Part shown: positions 32,223 through 46,300 of the stretch, piece by piece
How positions within the stretch are numbered: the first letter of the stretch is position 1
Layout of the letters: each line of letters starts with the position of its first letter
NCBI RefSeq assembly: GCF_026914265.1
Contig: NC_069125.1
Coordinates: forward strand, 68,399,207 to 68,463,206
From: Mya arenaria
Taxonomy: Eukaryota; Mollusca; Bivalvia; Myida; Myidae
Length of the DNA: 64,000 nt
Direction: 5' to 3'
Notes under the pieces: model-generated
Database searches by the model: none
What the model was told of the DNA's origin: nothing
Seen by the model: only the letters and a program-made list of their open reading frames with translations
Position numbers and translations under genes: made by a program

Positions 32223-34371
32223 ATGGAAAGTATTGAAAAGGTAAAGTTATCATGGAAGAGTAAGTTTTCAAGTGAAATACCTCCTGAGTTTGTTACACGA
32301 TTGGAATGTGATTTAGATAGGTTGAAAAATGAGCCTAAGGACACTAGTATTAACTTGTTAACATATGCTAGAGATGAGAGTAAATCAAAATTAAAGGAGT
32401 TAAACTCGGAAATTAAAAAAGAAGAGTTCTTTCATGAGGCAATATCACATGTTTTAGGGGAAATGTCAAAAAACAGAAAGGTTCAAGTTGATGTTTCATC
32501 ATTGTATGCAAAAGTAAACAAACCAAATCACGCTAATCATGTTGAAAATGAAACCGCAACAGAGTCATGTACACATGAACAACCAACTGACAAGAGTGTT
32601 GAGGAAATAGTGTGTCTAGATGATTGTGATTATGAAGAAATAAAAGTCTCGCAATCACCACATGATGATGGATCATTAACAAAATCGAGATCAAGAAAGT
32701 TGCGTAGTTCAGTAAAGGACAAAATAAGTATGTTTGAAAGAAGAGATTCTTCTTCTGGTGAAGAAGTTCAGAACAACTCGCCGCCTATTGTGGAAGGAGG
32801 TGAATATGCCACACTTGTCGTTAAATCTCCACCGCTTGTGTCACCCAAACCATCTCCAGCATCAAGAAGACGACCACAAGTAAATGAATATGAAGAGATT
32901 AGTCTCCCTTTTTTGTCAAAAAATGAAAGTCAGCAAGCATGCGCGTCTCATAGTGACAAAGCTATTCTACCAGATTCCAACAGTGATAATAAAAGTTCAA
33001 GTGTATCAACTAATAATGTTTCAAAACAAGAGAAATCCTCTTTTCAGAATGATCAATCTGTGCTAAGTGAAAGACATTTAGAAAAGGGTGAGCATTTGAA
33101 AAAGCCTCCACCCCCTGTACCATTAAGGAGAAAGGGTAAAGAGTGCCTTGCTGATGACAGGAATGTGCTGAAAGAAACTGAACAGCTGACATTGCAGCAT
33201 AGTGACAATGAACCTCAGCCAGGAACTCCTCGTTGCACAAAAAAGGCTTCAGGTGTTGATGATTATAACACAGGGGAGTCTAATAATGTGATTGGGCAAA
33301 TTCATGTTCATCCAAGGTTTAATATAAATGTAGAGGATGTTGAGGGGGATTACTGTGCAATATCTAAATTTAAAAGAGAAGATAAACATGTGACCTCGGT
33401 CAAAGTAACCGGGTCTAGAAATGCTGACAGGGTTATTACTTCTGGTGGCGAGATATCTAAGGCTAACAATGTTACTTTAATACATATCAAAGCATCAGAA
33501 AGAGAGTTATCAAGGTCGCATGAAAATTTGCATTCTGAGGATTTCGTCTTAAAACCATCAAACCTAAGTCGTTCACATGAAAACCTTCAACAAACGCAGA
33601 GTGGGGAATATGCTCACCTTGATTTAACATCATTTAAACCAAATGAAAAGTCTTCAAGTGAAGAAAACATGAAAAGACTGTTCAGAAAGAAAGGAAATGG
33701 TGCTATTTCAAGTGAAAAGGGCTCTAGTGGGAAAGAGGAAGAGATTGTAGGGAAGGTGTACAAGGGTTTATCAAGCAGTTCTGAGGATGACAGATGTGGG
33801 GATGAAAGGTTGGATACTGTGGAGGTAAACTTAGCTGAGTTAGGAATAACTGAACAAGAGCTTGAAAGTGCTGAATCCCAAGACAACAGTGAAGAGACTC
33901 AAGAAAACAATGAGGGAGAACAGAAGACAAATGATGGAAGTGATGAGGAAAGAAAATCACCAGACTTGTTGCCAAAAAGCAGATCAAAAGAGAACATTGT
34001 TAAGGGAAAACGGCCTCAGGGTGTACCAGACTATGAAAAATGGGATCTTCATTGCATAGTAACAGAAACTAACATCAGTGTTGCAGATAAAGATCTAACT
34101 GACACAGGCAGTGAAGATGAGATTATATATGACAATGTGCCTGAACAACCAGATGTTGCATCAGGACATAGTGATGACTCCGGTGTATGTGAACCATCCT
34201 CCACACCGGAAGAAATACCAGACTCCGGGGTATGTGAACCATCCTCCACACCGGAAGAAATACCAGTTCTCCGGAGGCACACAGATGATGTCTTTATTGA
34301 TGGAACACCAACAGACAGACATGAAATGATAGCTTCGACCACATCATCTGATTCCCGGCTTTCAACAGCCT
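32223..34371 (+). CDS. BCR: BCR exon 1: oligomerisation domain and disordered adaptor region
   Basis: A single 2.1 kb exon encodes 716 residues, as in vertebrate BCR, where a large first exon also carries the N-terminus. The first 80 residues form a heptad-rich helix pair. The rest is acidic and Ser-rich, with short docking motifs: GEYATLVV and NEYEEISL (about 193 and 222), PPPPVPLRR (about 295, SH3 class II type), two RSHENL repeats (about 431 and 449), EIIYDNV (about 633) and a duplicated DSGVCEPSSTPEEIP (652-681). The donor is GTAAGT at 34372. Confidence 0.93.
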
Positions 34372-37300
34372 GTAAGTAACAAAATAAAAATAGAAAAGTG
34401 TTTCAAGTTAAAATAACTGTATGCATATATGTTTACAGTATTTGGATTTATTTTGATTTTCAGAATACATTTAGTTAATTGAGTCCTCAAATTCAAACAC
34501 ATCCTACCCTACCAGTGTGCAAAACATTGCCAACACAAAAATAGTTTGGTTAGGGTTACCTCCTTTTAAAAAACAGGTAGGGTAAGTATTTTTTTTATTA
34601 GGCTTTTTATAAGAACATTATTGTCATCATTGGATAATTGTATTAAAGTGGATAAATGGGAGGGCCAGCTACTTTTTGATGGTGCATGTAGGGTCGGGTC
34701 CCTGAACCAAATAGTTTTTTTATGCCATATATCAAATTTTATCTTTTTTGACAATGCTTCCGAGAACTAAGGAAAATCAGATTAAGTTTAACTTTACATG
34801 AGAGTTTTGATTTACATGACGTACAATGATGAGTGAATGACATCAGTTGTTAAGTCAAGGGAACATGTTTACTTCACGCTACATTAATCTTACATTTACT
34901 TCATACACTATTTTGTCATTTTACGCAATGTATTATACTCCCAAAAAAGTTTTTGTTTTGAAAAACAGATATGAAAATACTTTTCTATTTTAAGATAATG
35001 TCTAATAATTTTGACTCAGGTTTGATACTCCCTCAACATGTACTAAATATTTTCTAAACTTAAAGGTAGGATATATACATGTATAGCCACCATTTTAAAC
35101 TGTTCATGTCATTAAATGTCAATTTCAACAGAAACATACTTGATGCAAATGCATCAAATAAACATGCAACATAGATGTATAACACCAATTTCAATGTGAA
35201 ACGGCAAACCATATCACTGGATTCAACTTTTATGAGTTTATGATGAGTTTGAACCAATGACCAAAGTTAAATTGGCAAATATGATTAAATACTTATATGA
35301 CCCACATAAATCATACAGGACATATCTGATACCAATTAGCTTCAAGGCTGGTATATTTGCACAGGCCCTCAAGAGGCAAGGGTATGATATCAATAGAACA
35401 ATAAATACTAATTGATGGTAGGAAATAAGCAGGATGTCAATACTTTAAAGTCAAAATAGAAGGCTTTATGAAGTTAAAAGTATACATGTAGATTCAACTC
35501 AAGTTATTTCTCAACTATTTTGAAAACGTGATGTACATTGCCACGTGCTTGGCAGGTTTAAATGGGATTGACCTGAAAAATTGAAAATCCTGTTTGGCAA
35601 TTTTTGAAAATTTTAAATGGTAAATATTCTGCTATTCAGCTCAATTTCTCTGAAAATGTCAAAATGAAAGAGCTACATGTTTTAACCACCTTTGTTTGAT
35701 AAGGGCAAATAAGGGATGGGTGTTAATAAGGAAGTCATAAACACTGGAACAATGGGCAAGTTCTATAATGTGCCGGATTATATCTGCACAACTGTACTAT
35801 ATATCGCTGATAAAGCATACGTTAAACATGAAAACACTTGCATATCAATTAGCGAAATGTCATAGTGTGTTACAATGTTTTGGTGAAGTGGTCAGCTTGT
35901 CGCCCACATGACAGATGATTTATTGACTTGTAACTGTCACAGTCATGCCCATGTTTGGATTTATAGTATCTATATGAAATTTTCCAATCAGATATAATTA
36001 ATTAGCTAGTTGTAACCTGTTAGTATGATCATCCTTCAAAACTCCAAGTCTCAATGTAATGTATCATAAGCAAGATACATGTTCATAATATCATGACCTT
36101 GAAGTGCAGTATTTGCATGCATAGATATTTATTTGCAATGAAATTATTGCCATGCTTTGCAAAATACTTGCTTGCCAAGATTAATGGTCAATGAGGAAAA
36201 AAGAAGATATTATGTTGAAGTGGATTTTATTATAAATCTGGATGTATTAATGCACTTGAATGTTATACGAGCATAGATTCATTTGAAAATCATTTAAAGT
36301 TATTCATGTAGGGCAAAAATTCTACATAATATTTAAACAAATAATATTGATATATTCATTTGAAGCCATTGATTCCTGTTTCAAAGTCCTGAGGTTTGTG
36401 AGGTGAGTCACTGAACAGAAATCTCCTGCCAATGAATACAGAAAAGAACTTCACAAACCTATTACCAGAAACTTCATTTAGAACTTTATTCTTGAAATCA
36501 ATCTGGCTAAAAAGCTACTGTGGCTGGAAAACCTGCTTTGTTTTAACGTTCTATTGTATAGATAGAACATTGTTTTATTCAATTTACCTCTTTATAATTA
36601 TAAACAACTAAAAGGGTCTAAGGATTTTAGTAAAATACATGTGATAATTCATTCAACAATATATTCAAGAGATAACCTTTTAGGCTGAATATGACCTGTT
36701 CAGCTGTAGGGCATATAGTCAATCACAAACATACCTCTAACATCATGTACTCACTCATTTTTCCAGTGCACTAGCGGTTTCAGGGAGAGGGGGGGGGGGG
36801 GGGGGAGGTTAGAATTGTCCAAGTTAACTTGTTATATCAATATTGGAAAATACAAGTAATAAAATACGCTAAAATTGAAAATCCACCATTTCGAACTAGA
36901 AATTGTTAATATATTTTTGGGGGAAGACCCCCAAAACCCCCTACAAACACTTAAAACAATTAAGATTTCGGTTCTGACGGAGAAGCGAATGTCAAAAGGG
37001 TGTGCTTAACATCAATTTCTTTATTTGGAAATATGAAATGATTAACAATTATCAATTCATACCAGCACTGAATACATATTTGAGAGTAAACAGTTGTAGC
37101 TGTTCAATATCCTTTGAAAAGTATTGAATGCAATTTTAAGTAAATGTTTTTTGCCTCATATTCAATATGCAGATATGCTTGTGCAGATATGCTTGTGCAG
37201 AGAAATTCATTTGCATTGCCAGTATATAGGAATCATGTACATAGTTTTCCTTGTTTGAATGAAATATTTGCACCATGCATAGCTCTTTATTTTCAGTTAT

Positions 37301-40300
37301 GCATCTAATGAATTTTTAAGTGGCAAATATCGTCTTAAACCTCATGTTTATACATATTGTAGACCATTACACATTATATTTAGAGCAGTAGTGTGACATT
37401 TTAGTAATGTTTCAATTGTTAGTTACACTTCTATGTTTTTTTTGTCCTGTTTGAAAGCAATGTAAGGCGGAAAAGTTGTTAACCCTGTTGTAAACACAAG
37501 TTTGTGTACAGGCAATATATGATGTCTATCTTTTGACCTCAAATCAGGTATAATTTGTTTTACTGTTTCAGCTTGCGTGACTGTGAACATTGACCCGGCA
37601 TTCCACCGCAGTGACAGCAATGAGACTGTGCCTGGTATTCCCGAGGATACGGAGAGCATCTGCAGTTTTGATGACCAGGTACATTGTATACATATGTCAT
37701 GCCGTCATTCAGAGAGCTGGAATATTTTGGCAGGATTGAAAGCATTTTCTTTTCAGTCTTCAAATTGACCTAAAAATGCATGCTAGCCTAAAGTCTCCCA
37801 TTGCCTCTTTTACAAGGCAGCAGGTCGTTAATTTTACAGTGACATTTCTTATTTCAAACTTTGAATTTCTTATGAAATGTTCCATGCATTAGGCATATAT
37901 GTTTTTTTTTGCCTAGGAAGTTACCTCAAGTTCCTTTTCTGTTATTGCAGTGAAATCTTGGCATCATTTCTGACATTGTCACTGGCCCTGAAATTTCTGC
38001 ATGAAAAACATGGATTCTAAGGTGTTTAATTAAGAAAATGTATGACTCTTAAAGCCTTAATATTAAATGCTTTGAATCTCATATAAACTGGACTCTCCAT
38101 TGTGTGAGAATACATTTACTGGTTGCCATGAAACATATTTATCTTCTTTATAACATCCTGTTGATGGCTCTTCCTGTATAATTTATCTGTGGTCATTTGT
38201 ATTCGGAGGTAATGGCTTGTCTGGAGTTTGAAATCATGACAACACACCTTTATGAAACTACATGCCACAGTAAAGAATAGCAGCCCTATTTTGACTTTTG
38301 TTTTGTACATAATTGAAAAGTAATGAAAGTCACTATCCTAGAATAAAAACATTGAAGATATGTGTCAACATTTGTTACATTGTAGCTGTGACAGGCCAGA
38401 TCACATTGTGCTGATGAGTCATGTTAGCGATGTTTATTTATGTGTCTTGATAGAAAACTATCAATTTCAAACGATGATAAGTTCAGTATAAACACTAGAT
38501 ATTACTCATAAGGCCAATGTTTTAAGTGTATGGTACATGATATGTTGTAAGCATATGGTACATGATATTGTTAAAAGCAGGAAGTGACATTGGCAATATG
38601 CACATAGGTTTGCCAGGAGCTTCAATCATGTACTGCTGCCATTGATCAATATAGATAACCAGTGATAAGCTGAAATATGCGTCCAAACTTTAAATTGAAG
38701 TGAAAATTACCATTAATGGTATTGGCTTAATGTGGCCATATTTGTGCATAAGAACATGTGCTTTTAGGTTCTTATTTATGTTACATGTAATTATGAGGTA
38801 GAAATAACATAAATGGTCATGAAACACTGGGAGGTTATTGAATGCCTAATTTGTGATTTTTATTCTAGTTAACCTCAAAATTAGTTCACTACACATTGAT
38901 AAAATAATACTTGACTTGATAATGGCCTCTTGACTCTTCCAACAACCATAAATAAGGGATTGTCTCTGTTATTAATGGCTGTCTTTTTTTTAGATCATTT
39001 AGTAGGTAGTTTGCAGTTTTTTTGTCTACATGATTAAAAATAACATTTCGATTAGTATGATTGCTTTCAAAATCCAGTTTTATGTATTTTTTGCTATCCC
39101 ATCAGCTACGATGACTTTGCCTTGATGCAAATTCAATATAGAAGATGTTTTTGCTTCTATATTTGTGTTTGTTGTTTGTATAAGATTTGACTTTTAGTCT
39201 ATGACATGTGTATGATTTCCTTTTATTTTGATAGCACCCCAGTCAACATTCACAAGTGGTATCACAGTAAAGTAAATCTTTCTTGCAGTTGGATCACCCT
39301 GGCGATCTAGAGGAGACATTGCGACCGGAGACAGTGTCTATGTATGGCTCAGAGCAGCTGCGGATGCGGCACCTGGTTGTCAAGGGCATTCTAGAGAGTG
39401 AGAAGTCCTATCTGCATGTTATAGAACAACTGACCAAGGTGGGAACTCGTTGGTCACCACATTTGCAGAAGTTATAGTCAAAAAAGAAGATATGATACAT
39501 GAATTGTCTGAAGATTTGAGTTTAACTCAACATAAGCTCTTTAGACAACCAATGGGAATGACTTGTGTAGCACTTTTCTTTAAGTATTACCATATTATAC
39601 ACTGTTAAGTCCTCACAATTTTGTATATTTTCCAATAGTTTCATAATGACTTCATGCAATGAAATGCTCTAGTACCACTGCAATTAATTTTCTTCAAAGG
39701 TATTCATAAACATTGGAAATCAGAGGGGTTTTCTTAATGGTTGAATATTTATTATTTTGAAGGTTGATTTTAACAATAACACTGGTATGTCTTCTCTTGA
39801 AAAAAAGAAGATTTTTCAGATTAAGATTTTTGCCTGTTATTTTGAAGCAGAAAATAATTAATAACCTTAAATATTATATAGCCAACAATTATAGATTTAT
39901 CATTATCATTTCATTGACATGTCATTGTGTCTCTTGAGGAAATAATAGCTTCCAACAATTCATTTTGAAATTGTTTTGTTAAGAACTAAGCCTTGTCTTT
40001 GTTTGTTTAATCCAATTTTGTATATTTTGTAACATCCATTGCATTATTGCCTTTTTTGTTTATCATTTCAAACAGGCCTTCCGGTAGATAAATGTATAGT
40101 TACAAACATTTTCATTTCAATAAATGTACATTAGAGAACATTTTTTGTATTGTATATTTGTAGGCAAAGTTCTTCCTACAGAGCAGTGCGATGCGGCCGG
40201 GAGACAACCCGTCACCAATAGCGCTGGCAGATGTTACCACCATCTTCTACAAGATAGACGACTTCTACCAGATCCACAAGGAGTTCGTGCACGAGCTAGA

Positions 40301-43300
40301 GGCAAAGGTCAAGGCCTGGTCAGACAGACAGGAAATTGCGTATATTGTCAAGAAACTGGTAGGAGCTGCATCATTCAACTCTCTAAAGATGCAACTACTT
40401 GGAATGTTGTTCTTTCAGCAGACAGTAGACAGATTTGAGCTTCAATTTATTTTGTGTTTTTGGCAATGGTTGTTTGCCAATCAGTGTCTGTTAGAGCTTA
40501 GCTAGGCTCTCTTTTAAGCTGTTTTGCTGCAGGATGTGCCTGTGTTGGTTAAAAGTCACTTTTACTCTTAATGTTATTTGTATAGATCTGATGTCTTTTG
40601 CAGTAACCATTTTGTATAGGTGCACTTTAAACATATTTGGTATATTTTCCAGGTGTTTTACTTCAAGATTTACGAGGAGTATGTGCATAACTACCCTGTT
40701 GCCGTGGAGACCATCCGACGTAACCAGCGGAACGAGGAAACACGCCACCTGCTGGAGGTAGGATGCTATGAGATATAGGCTTCATAGAGGGTATGTCCTA
40801 ATGGACTGTCTTCCACCTGTTTCCCAATAGTTGATGCATTTAGTACAATGATAGCAATTTGATTAACCACTTTCCTGTTGCGCTTTTCAATATTATGAGC
40901 AAATAAGAGCAGATATAATCAAGAAAAAGAAACTACTTAAATTTCATGTAAATATTACCTGATTCCCTTATTATTATCATTAATATTAAGTCAGTATTGC
41001 TGACTTATCATAATATTACTTTCTTAAAAAATTGTAAAACTTAACTTTAAAGTACATTTACTCACTAATAAATGATGGATTTATTCTCAAAATTTCTGTT
41101 AGTTATATTTCTTGACCGGCATAAATTGTATAAAACCAGTTAAGTTTTCAGTTTGATAAAAAATGTTTATTGATTGGTCAATATCTATCCAATGTATTTA
41201 TACTAATTAATGAAATTGAATTATTGAGTCAACTACCCGGCAGTCAAAAGATAACAAGTGAACAACTTATTCTAAGTTTATAAAATGCTGCTGCTGCTGA
41301 TTTCGGTGAATCAGAAAAGGGGAAAACAGCCTGGTAGGGTAGCCCTCATTGGTGGATGCTATGATCATGTCATGTTTAAACTTTTTCAAATAGTCATGAG
41401 TGGAAATGACGGATATAATGTTTAAGGAAGTTGTTATAATACCCTGTGTCAGCTCTCAAATGAGAGCTTAATATTTCTTTAGCAAGTATTGAAACAGGAA
41501 ATTTTTTAGAGTTCATATCTGCTCAATGAGTATTAAGTGTCTATCTACATGGTTATGTGTAATTGTGTCCATTTAAGGCAGTTTAATGACATACATGTAC
41601 CCTGATATTTAAGTCACATGTAGAAACTCTGCATTACTGGTTCATGCAGTAAGGATTTTATTCTGTTTACAATGGACATATAAAATGGAGAGCCTTTCAG
41701 AACAAAATCAATGATCTTTTCTCATTATTTTAATTTCATAAACCTTACTAAGATGACACAATTAAGGATTCTAATCATAACAAATATATGCTCATGTGTT
41801 TAATGAAGATAACAATTTAGAATTATTGGAACATGATTTCCCTTTTGTATGATTGTTTATGAGTACATAACAAACTAAATATGACCATGTTGATATGAGT
41901 GGTATATAATAAAAAATCATAATAGTAAAGTTCATTTTCTAACAGCTTAATATGGAAATCTTTCAGAAATCATTTCAGTCAAGAAATAGACTAGCCAGCT
42001 GTAATGTAAGTTTGGTTATTGTTGTAAATGAATGTGAAAACTTGGGAATGAATCTAGCCCTGAACTTATATCTTCTATTCGTTGAATGTTACACCTCAGT
42101 CGCATACATAGGGGTTTTTCTCAATTTATTTTACCCTATATGTTGTCAATAGATTATACATGTATGTAGGGCAAAAACAATGGAGAGAAACCTCTGTGGT
42201 CTCCTTCAATTTAAAGTTGATATTGTCTTACTTGATTACTTTTTTTTCAATATCTTTTTTTACATACAGTACTGGTTAATTTCGTAACTACAGTCAAAGT
42301 GAAAATATTCGGACAAATAAAACAAGAATGGCTTTCATAAGTAATTATTGATAAAAGTATGCGACGGTAACAGTATGCACAATGTAATATTGTACAAAAT
42401 ATAGCAGCAATGTATATACTAGTACATGTAGTAATGTGCTTGACAACACAACTCAGTAATATGGAAAATGACTTGAAGCAACTAAACTTGCTATCAATGT
42501 GCACTGTGCATTTTTGTAAAAGAGGAAAATATGAAGCTGCAGGTGGTAGAAAATGGTGAAAAGATTATGAAAGCTTGGTTGAAAGTTCATATAATGCTCC
42601 TGTAACTAGTAAATCGCCTTTAGTATTGCATGAAAGATTGCTCATGACTTGTAAGACTACTGTGTTAGATATAAGTCTTACTCTGTTTCTGTGTCTACAC
42701 CAATCTGTACTTTCCTCTCTTTCTTCACTATCGTCTCCGAGGGCCCTTATTAAAAGATGGCTTGGCTATAAAAAAGAGAGCTAAGCTTTGTTTGCCCATA
42801 TTTAAACATAATGTGGTGATTCTTTACTTTGCAAAATGAACATACTGATTGGTAACCATGGAGACTTGTTCATGGAAGAACTGTAGCTATGGTTATATAT
42901 AGATTATACTTTTTTTAATGGGAAATTGTATTTTATAAAATGTTAAGTGTTACAACATCAAATGCAGCAGAGAAAGAGAAAGCAGCAACAAACTTTAAAC
43001 AACAAAATAAATTATTCACTGATGAAACTGTTATAGAAACTTACAATTTGCCAAAAGACCCAAGATCAGAGGAGCTTACCCTTGTATACCAAATTAAATG
43101 TTCTAGAGCATACTACAAAAATCCTCAAAAACTTGCAAAGTCTACGTAAAAATCTTGTTTATTCTCAAACTTCTATACCAGGAGTTGATAGAAAGTTCTA
43201 GAATATTGTAAACAAATGCTAATATCCTAAAAATGAAACTAAATTATTAAACAATGAAATACTGAATTTAAATACATATTATGTATCCTAATGTGTTACA

Positions 43301-46300
43301 TCTAAGCTGCTTTTTTGTTTTTAGGAGCAGATGGAATCGTTCAAAGATGAAACTTTAAAGCTAGAAGGTTTGTTTTAAATTTTCCATTTCCTTTTTTTTA
43401 TCTTTTGTAATAAGAAGAGACAAATTCAACCAATATCAATAGCTTGGAATTTTCCTTTGATGTTCATGTATATAATATTACCAGTCAGTTCTTTTGTGTC
43501 AAGCAGACTGTTAAAGTTAATGTTTTCCTTCACGATCAAAATATAAGCAAAAATATGTTATATTTCAGATGTGTTGTTGAAGCCCGTTCAGAGAATCCAG
43601 ACCAATCACCTTGTTCTACATGTAAGTAGATGCCCATCTTTCATCAGACATACCAAAACAAGCTGTTTGGATTATGACTAACTTATGGTTTAATTAATAT
43701 TTTACAGTTCATTTATGGTTTAACTAATATTTACTGTAAAATGAATAAAATCATCTAAAGAATAAATGCGAAAGTTATATGGTTATTCCACATAGTAAAT
43801 ACGCCCTTTCAGGACCTGATAAAGCACACGCCCAAGGATCATACTGACTACCTGGCGCTGCAGAAGGCCCTTAAGCTGAGTGAAGAGAACCTGCGCATGT
43901 ACAGCTTGGGAAACATTTCACCAAGCACGGTATCTATCTATCTATCTACCTCCATCAGAGAAAGCAGTTTAACTTTTGCTTTACATGTTTATTGGTGTTG
44001 CTATAATATGAGGGTAGTGAAAAGGGTGTATATTGCATGTGCACTCATTTCACACTGTCGCCCATATGCATGGTTAATGGTTTATGCTCTTTCATGGCAA
44101 AAGCAAGCCTTTCTTAAAGTGTAGTTTTTTCTGTATACTAGTAACAGAAATGGCTCTAATTGATATTTGTTTTTGACTAATAATGCTTTCGTTGTATGCT
44201 TTGATGTCTGTAATTCATCGGCCAATGTATTTCCAGGACCCTGATGGGCGTCATCTAGTGAAGAATGGGTTTGTGGTGGAGGTGTCACGGGACAAGAAGG
44301 CCACCAGACACCTACGATACATCTTCTTATTCTCTGACATTCTCATCTGTACCAAGCACAAGGGCAGCGCAAGGTATGGACAGGCTTAACATACATTGTT
44401 TCCTGAGAATTGATAATGTTTACTCTTTATAACAGTAAATTGTGCTTAAAATGCTGCAGTTTTGTTAACCATTATCTAAGCATAAAACTAGCATTAGCTG
44501 TGTACTACTTTATAAACACCACTGTACATTGAAGGAATAAATTAATTCATTTTAAAAATGTATGGCTTTAGAATTGTACTTAAGCTTTGTATTTTACTTG
44601 CAATTGCAGACAGAAGGATGTGTCATTTAAGTATTTGTGGAGTCTTCCCTTACATTCCCTCACTATCAGTGTGAAAGGTTAGCCATATACACAATCAGTA
44701 GGCCAGTTTTCTCTTGTGTACATGATACATGCTGCTTTATCTATTGGTCTGGAGATTGTCACATGATTAAGTCTTACTGGACTAAAGTGATACATTTGTA
44801 AATAAACCAGTCAGAGGAGGAGGAAATGACCTCATAACTCTTTTAAGATATTCTTAGATGTGTGGATGCTGCATAAATATAAGTAACATTACATTGCATA
44901 TCTTTTCTGAAGTACTTAATGTACAATATGAGTACCATGTCTTATCATTATGTTAATCCTCTGTAGATGATCGCATCTTCGAGTGTAAGGGGAGTTTTGA
45001 GGATCTGAAGTTTAAGATCGGAAACCTAAAGGTGGAGCTGCGGGAGGAAATGCTGCGTGCAGATGCTTCTAGAGACGTATGTTACATCTGCAGTTTTCTT
45101 TCGAAATATATAATACAGCAGAATACTATATATGCACATTTATGTTTTTATTCATGCAACTGATTTATAGAATGTGAATTGTTGTGGTACCTTGATTCAA
45201 TGAATAACAGTTTAAGGTAAGGGCTCTTTATGTTGTATTTTGACTTGATGAATATTTTGTACATGCAGAAGCCGTTTTCCCTGACACAGAAGCGAGTTCT
45301 GCGTAATGTAGAGAAGTTGAAGAAGAAGATTCAGGAGCATGAGGCAAGTCTGGTGGAACAGTTGCCACGGTTACCAGTGAATCTGGAGACCAGGGTTGAG
45401 GGGTTTAGGCCCCGCACTCTTCTTTTTGCCACTGACTACGAACGAGAGGAATGGCGGGAAGCACTCCGCTCACAGGGCCTCAAAGCGCAGGGTAGGAAAA
45501 CTGGTGAAACTGTTAGTTTAGAGAAATGTAATTATTGTCTTGAACAAAACAAAAGCATCAGATTCCTTCATTTACATATTATGACCATCTAATCCTGTGG
45601 ACATGCCAAAATTGAATTGTTTTTGATGTTGGGTTAGTTGACTGTAGAGTCATACTGGATGTTGCAAACAATGTACACAATATACATGTATTGCAGATAT
45701 CGCAATAATGCAGGGAGTTTAAGTTCACTAAGTGAAACATTTATAACTGACATAAACTTTACTGAGCAACTGAGATACTTCATTTAATAAGCTAATACAT
45801 AGATAAGCATGTTTTATTTGCAGCTCTGCCTGAAGTTCACCTGAGCAACCATGACTGTGAGGATCTAATTAACAGCACCAAGTTGCACACCCAGGTCAAT
45901 GGCATTGGGGTTGTTCTGCTCAAGAAAGGTAAAAATTGACACAATTCAGTACATTATTCATTAATAACCGGTAAATAATATATTTTCATTATTTTTTTAA
46001 GTGAAAATAATTTAATTTATAGCTGTTACACTAGAAATGTTTTTGTTTTTCACATGCTAAAGTTTAAATAATGTCTTCATAAAATAAAACGAATGGTTAT
46101 GATTCCAGATGAGGAGATGTTGACGGGTAATTTGAATGTCACCATTCACAAAATGCAGGGCATTGACAGATCATGTGGTAAGGGTTATATTAATCTTTGG
46201 ACCTGCGTTGTATAGATATTTTGTCTGTTTAAGATTGATAAAATGTCTGAACTGTTAAGTGTCTGAACTGTATATTATATTCTTTACCACAATATTTCAT

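Noticed and set aside
42940..43149. 69-codon ORF in a BCR intron as an extra DH exon
   Set aside because: No acceptor precedes it, it does not resemble a DH domain, and flanking exons already join in phase to give a DH of normal length.
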